DNA from: Streptomyces tsukubensis
GTDB taxonomy: Bacteria > Actinomycetota > Actinomycetes > Streptomycetales > Streptomycetaceae
DNA: 64,000 nt
Direction: 5' to 3'
Assembly: GCF_009296025.1 (NCBI RefSeq)
Contig: NZ_CP045178.1
Location: forward strand, 3,968,001 to 4,032,000
Part shown: in pieces, positions 35,726-44,461 of the stretch
How positions within the stretch are numbered: the first letter of the stretch is position 1
How the letters are laid out: every line of letters begins with the position of its first letter
Notes under the pieces: generated by a model
Told to the model about the DNA's origin: nothing
Seen by the model: the letters and a program-made list of their open reading frames with translations, nothing else
The model's database searches: none
Program-made: the position numbers and the translations under genes

Positions 35726-36550
35726 TCACTCTCCGCTGCCCGCGGTCAGCGGGCCGATCTTCGGGGTCGAACCCTTGCCCGTCGCGGAGACCGCGCCGCC
35801 GGACCACGGGATCGGGAGCGGGGTCGTCTCGTCGGGCGGGGTGATCCGCACCGTGGACGGGACGACGGTCTCGTCGTCCGTCATCTCCGGGTTGGTGAAG
35901 GTGAGCGGCGCCCACGCCTTGTTCCCCGGGCTGAGCTTGACCGACCCCCCGACGGCACCGGTGCGCTGCGGGTCGACCGACACCTGCTTGCCCGCGCCGT
36001 CGAGGAAGGCGAACCCGGGGTAGCCGTAGACCGTGCAGGTGGAGCTGGACTTGTTGGTGAGGACCACCGCGAAGTTCTCCTGCCCGGCCCCCGGGTGGTT
36101 CGTGCCGACCGACGCGCTGAGTTCCGACGAGTCGCAGGCGCCGGACTCACCGCCCGAGCCACTGCCCGAGCCCTTGGAGGCGGAACCGCCCTTGTCCGCG
36201 CCGTCCGAGTCCGTCGAGCCGCCGCCCGAGTTCGAGGAGGAGGACTGCGAGGGCCGGCCGGCCGACGAGTCGCCCGAGGGGGCGGGCGAGTCGGCGCGGC
36301 CGTCGGGGGACGCGTCCGACTTGCTGCCCGACTTGTCGCCGCTCACCGGAGCCGCGGCGGCGCTGACGTCCTTCGGTGCCGCGTTCGCGTCCTGGTTTCC
36401 GCAGCCGGTCAGCAGCGCCGCGGCCAGTACCGCCGCCGTGCACGCGGCCCAGCCCGCCGCCTGGCCGGGCCGCAGGGTCCGTCCCGCCCCGGACGTGGGC
36501 CGTGCGGCCGTCGAGGCCCCGTGCTCGTTGCCGCTCTGTCGCTTCGCCAT
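35726..36550 (-). CDS. DUF4232-type secreted lipoprotein
   Basis: 274 residues. Signal peptide with lipobox L-L-T-G-C near residue 50, a long Ser/Gly/Asp linker, then a C-terminal domain starting at C-D-S-S-E-L-S and continuing N-F-A-V-V-L-T-N-K-S-S-S-T-C-T-V-Y-G-Y-P-G, typical of DUF4232 with a probable disulphide. GAAGGAG precedes the ATG at 36550. Surface anchored, function unknown. Confidence 0.87.
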   Translation of the reverse strand: MAKRQSGNEHGASTAARPTSGAGRTLRPGQAAGWAACTAAVLAAALLTGCGNQDANAAPKDVSAAAAPVSGDKSGSKSDASPDGRADSPAPSGDSSAGRPSQSSSSNSGGGSTDSDGADKGGSASKGSGSGSGGESGACDSSELSASVGTNHPGAGQENFAVVLTNKSSSTCTVYGYPGFAFLDGAGKQVSVDPQRTGAVGGSVKLSPGNKAWAPLTFTNPEMTDDETVVPSTVRITPPDETTPLPIPWSGGAVSATGKGSTPKIGPLTAGSGE

Positions 36551-36747
36551 GGCTGCCCGCTCCTTCTTCCCAGTCCCGTTTCTGCCCTGTCCCGCTCCCC
36601 GCGCCGCCGTGGGGCGTGGGCCCCTTCCCGCGTTCCCCTCGGGGTGTACATACCGTTCGATGGCCGGTCCCCCGGGAAAGTTCACGGGAGCCGGCGGTTT
36701 TTTCCGCGACGGCCCGTGCCCGTTTCCGGGCCCGGTGCACTCCGTCA

Positions 36748-39054
36748 CTAACTGGTCACCCGTAGCTCCCGCACTATGTCGTCGGTCCGTGCGCCGCAGT
36801 CCTCGTCGCACCGGATCTGCAGATAGACCGCCTGACCCTTGCCCTTGGCAGGGGCCAAGCCGATCTCCTCCAGCGTCTGCCCGCCGCCGCCGCACTCCGA
36901 CCACGTGCGCTTTCGACCCTGCCATGCGGCCGAGGAGATCTTCTTGTCGCCCTGGTACGTGCAGCCGTTGTGACCGATCTCCGCGACCTTGTCCGCCACG
37001 TCGTCGTCACCGCCGAGCCCTACGAACACGCCGTTGACCCGCGCGGTGAGGTCGCTCCAGCGGCCCACGTCCTGCGCCACGGTCAGACCCGGTTTGCGCC
37101 CGTCCCGCAGGCCGAGCGAGGCCGTGTCCCAGCCTGAACCGGCCTTCTCCTTCGCCCACGCACCGGGCACCGTGACGGTGATCCGTCCCGAGGCGTCACG
37201 CACCTTCTGGGCGGCCGGCTCGCCGTCCCCCTTCAGCGTGACAACGGCGACAGCCGCTCCCGCCACCAGGACGACGACGGCCGCGCCTGCCGCGAGCAGC
37301 CGTCCCTTCCGCTTGGCGGGCCGGGCGGCGGTCGTCCTCAGGCCGCTCCCCGACGGGTCGTGGCCGGGGGTACCCGCGCCGTCCTTGTGCGAGGTGAGCG
37401 CCGGTCCCTGCCCCCGCTCGGCGCCGGGGCCCCCGCCCGGGTCCTGTGTCGGCGCCGAGGCCAAGGCGGCCTGCGCCCAGGCCGGGGCCGCCCCACGCTG
37501 CTGCGACCGGGCGGGGTCCGAGGCCGACGGGGTCGGAGCCGGAGCGGGCGCCTCCGGCCGGGCACGGAACGTGGCCGGGTCCGGCCAGGGCGAGGCCGCG
37601 GGGGTGGGAGCGGACGCGGACGGGGCCGAGGCGGACGGGACCGACGAAGGCGAGGGTTCGGGCGCCGGTGACCCGAAGCGCTCGGACGCCGGTGACCCAA
37701 ACCGCTCGGGCGCCGGTGACCCGAACCGCTCGGGCGCCGGCGCGGGCTCGGGCGAACGAGCCGGTGAAGGCGAAGGCGAAGGCGAAGGCGAGGGAGCGGG
37801 CGAGGACGACGCCCCGCCCCGCGGGTACTGGTACCGCTCGGTCGTCGGCGGCTGAGGAACCGGCGTAGGCCCGGTGACCGGCACGGACGTGCCGTCCTGC
37901 GTCAACGCGGACCTCTCCGGCACCGGCCACGCCCACCCCTCCGAGTCGGACGCGGACACCGACTCCGCGGCCGGGGCCGACGCGGGCGCCGCCCCCGCCC
38001 CGGATCCCGACCCCGAACCCACGCCCGCACCCGAGCCCGCACCCGGCCCCACGCCCGACCCCGCACCCGACCGGAGACCGGTACTCGGCCCCGCACCGAC
38101 ACCGCCGAAGCCGTTCCCCGCGCCCCCGGTGCTTTCGCCGCCGCCGGTGTCCCCGTCGCGCTCCCCGGCCCCCGTCGGAAGACCTCCCCCCGCGGTGTCG
38201 GCCTCGACGGCTGCCGCGTCCAGGCCCTCCAACTCCCGCGCGAAGGCCATGGCGGACGGCCAACGCCGTTCGCGGTCGGGCTCCAGCGCCCGCATGACCG
38301 CGTCGCTGACCCCCTCGGGCAGGCCGGGCCGCACCACATCGGGGCGCAGCACCTTGCCGGGCGGCCCCGGCACGGCGCCTGTGAGGAGATGGTGGAGAAC
38401 CGCGCCCAGTCCGTACACATCGGCACGCCCGTCGATGCCGTACGAATCGCCGCTGCCGCCCGTGGAGCCCGCGCCGTCCGTGCTTCCCATGACCATCGAG
38501 GGGTCCGACTGTTCCGGCGCCATGAACCCCGGAGAGCCGGCCACCACGGTCAGCCCCGAGGCCTGGGCGAGGTTCTTGGCGAGGCCCAGGTCGGCCACCA
38601 GGACACGTTCACGCCCGGACGGTGCCGTCGCCAGCAGGACGTTCGAGGGCTTGATGTCGCGGTGGACGATGCCCGCCTCGTGCAGGGCCGCGACGCCGCG
38701 CGCCGCCTGGGCGGTGAGGCGCAGCGCCTCGGCGACGGGTACGGGGCCCGCCGTCAGCCGGTCCTCGACAGTGCCGAGATCGGCGTACTCCATGACGAAA
38801 TACGGCCTTTCGTCGGGAAGCTCACCAATGTCGAATACCTGCACCACGCCACCGGAGTTGGCCCTGCGCAGCAGCCGCGCCTCAGAGAGGAAACGCTCCC
38901 TGATATCGGTACGAAAGGCCCAGTTCTCGGCCATCACCTTGACCGCCACAGGTGCCTGCAATCGGTCGTCGTGTGCCAGCCATACGACGGCGAACCCTCC
39001 CGCGCCGAGACGCCTCTCAACTCGGTAGCGGCCGATCTGCTCAGGTGAAGACAT
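36748..39054 (-). CDS. Membrane Ser/Thr protein kinase (Hanks type)
   Basis: 768 residues. Kinase domain at 1-280 with G-A-G-G-F-A-V-V-W, V-A-V-K-V-M, catalytic V-H-R-D-I-K-P-S-N-V and F-M-A-P-E-Q. The DFG motif is A-D-L-G, a tolerated change. Then about 300 residues of Pro/Ala/Ser/Gly repeats, including repeated R-F-G-S-P-A-P-E, one membrane helix near 600, and an extracellular domain of about 155 residues with several Cys. It diverges from a sigma factor with 44 bases between start codons, suggesting a regulatory link. Confidence 0.9.
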   Translation of the reverse strand: MSSPEQIGRYRVERRLGAGGFAVVWLAHDDRLQAPVAVKVMAENWAFRTDIRERFLSEARLLRRANSGGVVQVFDIGELPDERPYFVMEYADLGTVEDRLTAGPVPVAEALRLTAQAARGVAALHEAGIVHRDIKPSNVLLATAPSGRERVLVADLGLAKNLAQASGLTVVAGSPGFMAPEQSDPSMVMGSTDGAGSTGGSGDSYGIDGRADVYGLGAVLHHLLTGAVPGPPGKVLRPDVVRPGLPEGVSDAVMRALEPDRERRWPSAMAFARELEGLDAAAVEADTAGGGLPTGAGERDGDTGGGESTGGAGNGFGGVGAGPSTGLRSGAGSGVGPGAGSGAGVGSGSGSGAGAAPASAPAAESVSASDSEGWAWPVPERSALTQDGTSVPVTGPTPVPQPPTTERYQYPRGGASSSPAPSPSPSPSPSPARSPEPAPAPERFGSPAPERFGSPASERFGSPAPEPSPSSVPSASAPSASAPTPAASPWPDPATFRARPEAPAPAPTPSASDPARSQQRGAAPAWAQAALASAPTQDPGGGPGAERGQGPALTSHKDGAGTPGHDPSGSGLRTTAARPAKRKGRLLAAGAAVVVLVAGAAVAVVTLKGDGEPAAQKVRDASGRITVTVPGAWAKEKAGSGWDTASLGLRDGRKPGLTVAQDVGRWSDLTARVNGVFVGLGGDDDVADKVAEIGHNGCTYQGDKKISSAAWQGRKRTWSECGGGGQTLEEIGLAPAKGKGQAVYLQIRCDEDCGARTDDIVRELRVTS

Positions 39055-39072
39055 GCCCTTTATGATGCACGG

Positions 39073-39102
39073 GTGAGTTCGCAGCCGACACGGACGCCGT
39101 GA
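39073..39102 (+). CDS. Possible 9-codon leaderless leader peptide
   Basis: TATGAT (39061-39066) is followed after 6 bases by GTG, opening M-S-S-Q-P-T-R-T-P and a TGA that overlaps the sigma factor GTG as GTGA. The sigma gene itself lacks a ribosome site, so it may depend on this frame. Confidence 0.5.
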   Translation: MSSQPTRTP

Positions 39103-39680
39103 CCCCGCCCGAAGGGCCCGCCCAGACCGGGGGCCCACACCACACAGAAGAGCTGGCCGTCCGAGCGGCGGCAGGCGACCAGCGCGCCTTGGACGAGCTG
39201 CTGCGGACGATCCGACCCGAGGTGGTCAGACGCTGCGGCAGGTTCCTGCTGTACCAGGAGGACGCCGAGGAAGCCGCGCAGGACACCCTCCTACAGGTGT
39301 CGCGGAACATCGGGCGGTTCGAGGGGCGCAGCAAGTTCAGCACCTGGCTCCACACGATCACCGCCAATTGCGCGCGCCAGAAGTACCGCGAGCTGAAGCG
39401 GCGGGCCCAGGAGATGGCGACGCCCCCGAGCGAGACGAGCCAGCCAGTCGATCCCCGGACGACCAGCGTCATCGCCGGTTCCCGTCTTGATCTCCTGGAC
39501 GCCCTGGAACGGCTTGAGCGCGACAGCCCGCATCTCGTGACGCCTCTCGTCTACCGGGACATCTGCGGGATGGAGTACGCGGAGATCGTGGAACGGCTCG
39601 GCATCCCGCTGGGTACGGTCAAGTCGCGGCTGCACAACGCCAGGCGCCAGATCCGCCCCTGGCTCAGCAACTTCGCCTGA
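39099..39680 (+). CDS. RNA polymerase sigma factor, ECF-like
   Basis: 193 residues. Region 2: L-L-Y-Q-E-D-A-E-E-A-A-Q-D-T-L-L-Q-V...F-E-G-R-S-K-F-S-T-W-L-H-T-I. Region 4: M-E-Y-A-E-I-V-E-R-L-G-I-P-L-G-T-V-K-S-R-L-H-N-A-R. There is no region 1 or 3, as in ECF factors. The GTG at 39099 overlaps the stop of a 9-codon frame. Divergent Ser/Thr kinase suggests control by phosphorylation; no anti-sigma gene is adjacent. Confidence 0.9.
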   Translation: MTPPEGPAQTGGPHHTEELAVRAAAGDQRALDELLRTIRPEVVRRCGRFLLYQEDAEEAAQDTLLQVSRNIGRFEGRSKFSTWLHTITANCARQKYRELKRRAQEMATPPSETSQPVDPRTTSVIAGSRLDLLDALERLERDSPHLVTPLVYRDICGMEYAEIVERLGIPLGTVKSRLHNARRQIRPWLSNFA

Positions 39681-39699
39681 CCACCCACGAACCGCCGAC

Positions 39700-39790
39700 C
39701 CCGGCCCCCGCAGTCCCCCCCGACACCCGCAGCCCCCGCGACACCCGCAGCCCCCGCGACACCAGGCACCAGGCACCAGGCACCAGGCAC
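39700..39790. repeat. CCCCCGCGACACCCGCAG and CAGGCAC repeats
   Basis: Two or three 18-bp-like units followed by four CAGGCAC heptamers, just upstream of the peroxiredoxin start. Confidence 0.75.
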
Positions 39791-39810
39791 AGAACCCGCA
39801 AGGAGCCCCC

Positions 39811-40311
39811 ATGGCATCGAGCCCCCAAGTCGGCGAGTACGTGGCGGACTTCAGCCTCCCGGGCGGTGTGCTGCTGACCGCGGGGGACCACGGCGAAACG
39901 GTCTTCGAACGCGATACGTACACACTCTCCGCCGCACGGGGCCGCCCCCTCGTGCTCGCCTTCTACCCGGGGGACAACACCAGCGTCTGCACGAAGCAAC
40001 TCTGCTCGTACTCGTCGGGGCTCGACACCTTCACGGGGCTCGGCGCCCAGGTGTGGGGCATCAGCCCTCAGGACGTGGACAGTCACGAGGCGTTCGCCCG
40101 CGCGCAGGACCTGCGGATGCCGCTGCTCGCCGACACCGGACGGGAGGCGGCCCGCGCCTTCGGCGTCACCGCGCCGGGCATCGGAGTACGCCGCTCGGTC
40201 TTCCTGATCGGCCCCGACGGCGTACTGCGCTGGAAACACGTGGCGTTGCTCGGCGCCACCTTCCAGTCCCTGGACACCCTGGCCGCGCGGATCGCGGAGA
40301 TCACGGCGTAG
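39811..40311 (+). CDS. Peroxiredoxin (AhpC/TSA, Bcp-like)
   Basis: 166 residues of thioredoxin fold. The peroxidatic Cys is in the motif T-S-V-C-T-K-Q-L-C near residue 56, followed four residues later by a second Cys that could be the resolving one, as in Bcp enzymes. F-Y-P-G-D-N-T precedes it, and the distal Arg lies in R-R-S-V-F-L-I. AAGGAG precedes the ATG. It reduces peroxides in the cytoplasm. Confidence 0.9.
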   Translation: MASSPQVGEYVADFSLPGGVLLTAGDHGETVFERDTYTLSAARGRPLVLAFYPGDNTSVCTKQLCSYSSGLDTFTGLGAQVWGISPQDVDSHEAFARAQDLRMPLLADTGREAARAFGVTAPGIGVRRSVFLIGPDGVLRWKHVALLGATFQSLDTLAARIAEITA

Positions 40312-40358
40312 CACGTAGCCGTGCGAGGGCCGTTGCCTGTCAGCCGTTGACGGCCTGG

Positions 40359-40383
40359 CCGGGGGTCGGGCATCGGCCCCCGG
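40359..40383 (+). terminator. Probable terminator after peroxiredoxin
   Basis: CCGGGGG (40359-40365) pairs with CCCCCGG (40377-40383) around an 11-base loop, about 50 bases after the gene. Confidence 0.5.
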
Positions 40384-40484
40384 CGGGTGCCCGATCAGCC
40401 CCGCACACGACGGAACCGGCGGAGCGCGAACGCCCGCCGGTCCCAGTGATCCGCAACTCGCGCCGCAGCGCCGTACGCGAAGCA

Positions 40485-40508
40485 CTCAGCGAAGAGCACT
40501 TCGCTGAG
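40485..40508 (-). terminator. Hairpin after nitroreductase-family gene
   Basis: Perfect 10-bp stem (40485-40494 with 40499-40508), 4-base loop, overlapping a CACTTCGCTGAA tandem repeat that runs to 40530. Confidence 0.6.
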
Positions 40509-40534
40509 CACTTCGCTGAACACTTCGCGGAGCC

Positions 40535-40975
40535 CTACGCGTCCTTCGGTTCGAGGACGAAGAGCGGGATCTCGCGGTCGGTCTTCTCCTGGTACTCGGC
40601 GTAGGGGGGATACGCCTCGACGGCCCACTCCCACCACTTGGCCTTCTCGTCGCCGGTCGCCTCGCGCGCGGTGTAGTCCTTGCGTACGGGGCCGTCCTGG
40701 AGCTCCACGTCCGGGTTGGCGCTGATGTTGAAGTACCAGACGGGGTGCTTGGGCGCGCCGCCCAGGGACGCGACGACCGCGTACTTGCCGTCGTGCTCCA
40801 CCCGCATCAGCGGGGTCTTACGGATCTTTCCGCTCTTCGCGCCGAGGGTCGTGAGCACGATCACGGGCATACCCTTTATCGTCGTGCCCTCGGTGCCGCC
40901 CGAGCTCTCGTACTGCTCGACCTGATCGCGCGCCCACTTCTCGGGGCTGGGCTGGTACTCGCCTTCAAGTGGCAT
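40535..40975 (-). CDS. F420-dependent (DDN-type) nitroreductase family protein
   Basis: 146 residues from M-P-L-E-G-E-Y, the usual N-terminus. Typical features are [22 protein letters not shown], the glycine-rich [15 protein letters not shown] and the Tyr-rich tail. The family binds deazaflavin F420 and reduces nitro or quinone compounds. A start at 40996 is also possible. Confidence 0.9.
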   Translation of the reverse strand: MPLEGEYQPSPEKWARDQVEQYESSGGTEGTTIKGMPVIVLTTLGAKSGKIRKTPLMRVEHDGKYAVVASLGGAPKHPVWYFNISANPDVELQDGPVRKDYTAREATGDEKAKWWEWAVEAYPPYAEYQEKTDREIPLFVLEPKDA

Positions 40976-41115
40976 GGCTGCTGTCCCCATCGTCATCGTC
41001 GATGTGCCGGATACCGAAGTGCCTTACGGCACACATCACACAACACATCGACCTTCGCTCAGCTTCCGCCACGCGCACAATCGCGTACGCGAGCGCCACG
41101 CGGTCGGCTCACGCG

Positions 41116-41142
41116 AAAAGGCCCCCGTCGCGGGGGGCCTTT
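41116..41142 (-). terminator. Terminator downstream of GlsB-like gene
   Basis: AAAGGCCCCCG pairs with CGGGGGGCCTTT with one bulged base; A/T-rich flanks suit termination of minus-strand transcription. Confidence 0.75.
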
Positions 41143-41156
41143 CCCTTCCGGTGCCT

Positions 41157-41257
<101 letters not shown>

Positions 41258-41258
41258 A

Positions 41259-41522
41259 CTAGCGGCGGGACTTGGCGCGGTCGAGCGCCGCCACGCCGAT
41301 CGCCGCGAGGCCGATCTGGATGAGCCATTCGATCCAGTCGATGCCGTTGGTGTCCGCCACGTCGGCGGCGTCGGCGATCCACGCGCCGATGAGTGCGGCG
41401 ACGATACCGACCAGGATCGTCCACAGGATGCCGATGCGCTGACGTCCTGGGACGACGAGCCGTCCCAGGACACCGATGACGATCCCGATGATGATGGCAC
41501 TGATAATGCCCGAGATCTCCAT
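41259..41522 (-). CDS. GlsB/YeaQ/YmgE family stress-response membrane protein
   Basis: 87 residues with three membrane helices. The hallmark G-V-L-G-R-L-V-V-P-G (about residue 18) is followed by I-L-W-T-I-L-V-G-I-V-A-A-L-I-G and a third helix near the end. GAAGGGG precedes the ATG. Transglycosylase-associated family; it probably stabilises the membrane under stress. Confidence 0.9.
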   Translation of the reverse strand: MEISGIISAIIIGIVIGVLGRLVVPGRQRIGILWTILVGIVAALIGAWIADAADVADTNGIDWIEWLIQIGLAAIGVAALDRAKSRR

Positions 41523-41730
41523 GACTGCCCCTTCTTGAGCCCTCTGAAGTCGTTTCGCTTAGGGGTGTGCCCCGTGCAGGGGCGGACAGTCCACACCAGT
41601 CGCCCCGGGCACCGGGGCATTGGGGCATCACGGTGGCGGAGGGGGGCGCGGAAACGGCTGAGCCGTGGGGCGCCCGCTCGGCGCTCCACGGCTCAGTCAG
41701 GTGAGTCTTCCGCGTCTTCGCTGTGCCCGC

Positions 41731-43041
41731 TCAGCCGCGCCCGCCGGCCCTGCTCCGGTCCTTCGCGATCTCGGCCGCGTCCCGTTTGAACGCCCACCGC
41801 ATCTCCGGCTCCATCGCGAACTTGAACATCCGCTGCACCGGCGGGGTGCACAGGGCCGTGATCACGCTCGCCGCGATCAGCGTCGCCGCGATCTCGCCAC
41901 CCGGCGAGTGCAGCCACTCCGCGTCGTACCAGTCCCAGAAGCGCGAGCCCTTGGCGAGGAAGCCGTGGAACAGGTAGCCGTAGAGCGTCCCCGCACCCAG
42001 CACCGTGAACCACATGTGGCGGCGCGGCACCCAGGCGAGGAAGCAGCCGACGAGCACCAGCGAGCAGCCGAACATCGCCAGCGTCATCACGACGCCCGTC
42101 CAGCCGGGAGCGCCCAATTCCTGCGCGCTGTCACGCCGGTAGAACCAGGCCGCGTTCATCCGGGGCGCCGCCCAGTAGGCGAAGACCAGTGCCGCCGCGA
42201 AGATCGGCACGGAGAGGATCCGCGCCTCCCGCCTGCGGACGAGCTGGAAGTGCTCCGGCTTCAGGGCGAGGCCGAGTACGAAGAACGGCAGGAACTGAAG
42301 GACCCGCTGAAGGTCCAGGTCGTCGCCGATGTCCGGGGAGACGGACGCGAGGACGGCGATGGCGAGGGCCAGCGGTACCGGCCACCGCACCGCCTTCCAC
42401 AGCGGGGTCGTCAGCCGCCACACGAACAGCGCGATCAGGAACCAGGTCAGGTACCAGGGGTCGAGCAGGCTGAACGGATAGTGCGGGTCGTTGTCCGCGT
42501 ACCGCTTGAAGAGCGTGTACGCGACCTCGAAGATGACGTACGGCACGGCGACGCCGGTGATCAGACGCCTCAGCCGGTCGGGCCGCATGTCGAAACTGCG
42601 GGAGAAGTAGCCGGAGATGATGATGAACGCCGGCATGTGGAAGCTGTAGACGGTGATGTAGAGGGCGGACGCCGCTCTGCTGTCCCCTCTCAGCGGCTCC
42701 CAGGCATGACCCATGGCGACCAGCACGATCGCCAGGTACTTGGCGTTGTCGAAGAACGCGTCCCGCTGCTTCGCGGGTTTGCCGCTCTTCCCGGCCACGG
42801 GCACGCGCTCGGCGCCGCCCCGCTCTCCGGTGGTGCCGGTGGTGCCGGTGGTGCCGGTGGCCGTGATGGTGGCCGTGGCTCCGGCGCCTGTACCCGGTGC
42901 GATCTTCCGCAGTCGCGCCGTCTCCTCCGGGTTCCAGGCACGGGCGGCGAGAGCGCCGCCCGTCGCCTCTGCGGGGAGCGGCACCCGGGACCCCGGCGAC
43001 ACCGCCCGTCCCTGACCCGGTCCTCGCGCGGTGTCGCTCAC
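41731..43041 (-). CDS. Membrane acyltransferase (acyltransferase 3 family)
   Basis: 436 residues. A disordered Gly/Thr/Ala-rich stretch of 90 residues (with T-G-T-T-G-T repeats) precedes about ten membrane helices. Near residue 95, D-N-A-K-Y-L-A-I-V-L-V-A-M-G-H-A-W carries the catalytic His. Later segments include F-H-M-P-A-F-I-I-I-S-G-Y-F. It likely O-acetylates a cell-envelope sugar or polymer. GGGAGGGG precedes the GTG at 43041. Confidence 0.85.
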   Translation of the reverse strand: MSDTARGPGQGRAVSPGSRVPLPAEATGGALAARAWNPEETARLRKIAPGTGAGATATITATGTTGTTGTTGERGGAERVPVAGKSGKPAKQRDAFFDNAKYLAIVLVAMGHAWEPLRGDSRAASALYITVYSFHMPAFIIISGYFSRSFDMRPDRLRRLITGVAVPYVIFEVAYTLFKRYADNDPHYPFSLLDPWYLTWFLIALFVWRLTTPLWKAVRWPVPLALAIAVLASVSPDIGDDLDLQRVLQFLPFFVLGLALKPEHFQLVRRREARILSVPIFAAALVFAYWAAPRMNAAWFYRRDSAQELGAPGWTGVVMTLAMFGCSLVLVGCFLAWVPRRHMWFTVLGAGTLYGYLFHGFLAKGSRFWDWYDAEWLHSPGGEIAATLIAASVITALCTPPVQRMFKFAMEPEMRWAFKRDAAEIAKDRSRAGGRG

Positions 43042-43387
43042 AGCCCCTCCCAGATGGAACCCATACGGATCGCTGTGCGTCTAACCACGAATGCGGGGTT
43101 CATGTCGGTGAGAAACATCTCCGGCAGCGTAGCCACACCTGTAGACCCACGTACAACCCCGCACCTTGTGGGCTTGCACACGCGACGCCGCAGGCCAGAG
43201 CGGGCATGCCCCTGATGTGCTCAGTGGGTTCTCACGGCCTTCTCAGAGATTTCTCATGGTCTTCTCAGCCCGTACACAACTGACCGGCGAGTGAGCGACA
43301 ACTGGCCATAGACCTGCGCTTTTTGGCCCTTGCCGACCGGTGGCGCACCTCTTTTCGGCCACCGGTCGGTGAGGCCCCCCGACCGGC
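43042..43387. other. Intergenic region upstream of acyltransferase
   Basis: About 345 bases. TTCTCA-type imperfect repeats at about 43229-43270 lie in the middle, and the CNNM gene terminator lies at the far end. No gene seen. Confidence 0.55.
43333..43369 (-). terminator. Terminator after CNNM gene pair
   Basis: CCGACCGGTGG (43333-43343) pairs perfectly with CCACCGGTCGG (43359-43369), ending about 20 bases beyond the stop of the CNNM gene at 43388. Confidence 0.8.
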
Positions 43388-44461
43388 TCAGTCGGCCTCG
43401 GCCGCTGGTCCGGACTTGGTCCCGGGTCCGGACTTGGTCCCAGGTCCGCCCGTGGCGGGGCCGACCAGTTCGGACAGCACGTCCTCCATGGTGACGAACC
43501 CGAGCACGGTACCGCTCTCGCCGGTGACCGCCGCGAGATGGCTGTCATCCCCGCGCAGCGCGGTGAGGGTGTCGTCCAGGGGCGTGTCGATACGGACCCG
43601 GGTGACCGGCCGGATCGCGGAGCGCGGGAAGGGCTCGTCCCGGTCGGCCACCCCGAGGGTGTCCTTGATGTGGAGGTAGCCGAGCAGCGTGCCGCCCGTC
43701 CCCGTCACGGGCAGCCGGGAGAAGCCCGACCCGGCCGCCGCCCGTTCGAGTCCTGCCGGGGTGACCCGCTGGTCCACGGTGACCATCGTGGCGTCGGGCA
43801 CCAGGATTTCGCCGACCGGCCGCGTGCCCAGTTCGAGCGCGTCCCGCAGCCGGCCGCTGTCGGCCGGGGTGAGCAGCCCCGCCTCGCTGGAGTCCTGGAC
43901 CATACGGGCGAGCTGGTCGTCGGTGAAGACCGACTCGACCTCGTCCTTGGGTTCGACGCGCAGCAGCCGCAGCAGGGTGTTGGCGAAGGCGTTGATGGAG
44001 ATGACCACGGGACGCAGCGCGTGGGTGAGCCAGAGCAGGGCGGGGCCGAGCAGCAGCGCGGTCCGCGCGGGCTCCGCGAGGGCGATGTTCTTCGGCACCA
44101 TCTCGCCGATGAGCATGTGCAGATACGTGGCGACCGTCAGCGCGATGACGAAGGCGATGGGGTGCACGAGGCCGTGCGGCATGCTCACCGCCTCGAAGAC
44201 GGGCTCAAGCAGATGGGCGATGGCCGGTTCCGCGACCGCGCCGAGCACCAACGAGGAGGCGGTTACGCCGAGTTGGGCGGTGGCGAGCATCGCGGAGATG
44301 TTCTCCAGGGCCTTGAGCGTGGACCGCGCCCGTCTGTCGCCCTCGTCGGCCAGTGGCTCGATCTGACTGCGGCGTACGGAGATCAGGGAGAACTCGGCGC
44401 CGACGAAGAAGGCGTTGGTCACCAGGGTGAAGAGCCCCACGATGAGCTGGACGGCGGTCAT
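43388..44461 (-). CDS. CNNM/CorC-type membrane protein (hemolysin family)
   Basis: 357 residues: DUF21 transmembrane domain (about 1-190; F-F-V-G-A-E-F-S-L, G-E-M-V-P-K-N-I-A-L), then a CBS pair (about 210-330; L-V-P-D-A-T-M, R-L-P-V-T). It lacks the CorC_HlyC end domain. The tail has G-P-G-T-K-S repeats. Likely magnesium or divalent-cation export/tolerance. The ATG overlaps the upstream gene stop (ATGA). Confidence 0.93.
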   Translation of the reverse strand: MTAVQLIVGLFTLVTNAFFVGAEFSLISVRRSQIEPLADEGDRRARSTLKALENISAMLATAQLGVTASSLVLGAVAEPAIAHLLEPVFEAVSMPHGLVHPIAFVIALTVATYLHMLIGEMVPKNIALAEPARTALLLGPALLWLTHALRPVVISINAFANTLLRLLRVEPKDEVESVFTDDQLARMVQDSSEAGLLTPADSGRLRDALELGTRPVGEILVPDATMVTVDQRVTPAGLERAAAGSGFSRLPVTGTGGTLLGYLHIKDTLGVADRDEPFPRSAIRPVTRVRIDTPLDDTLTALRGDDSHLAAVTGESGTVLGFVTMEDVLSELVGPATGGPGTKSGPGTKSGPAAEAD

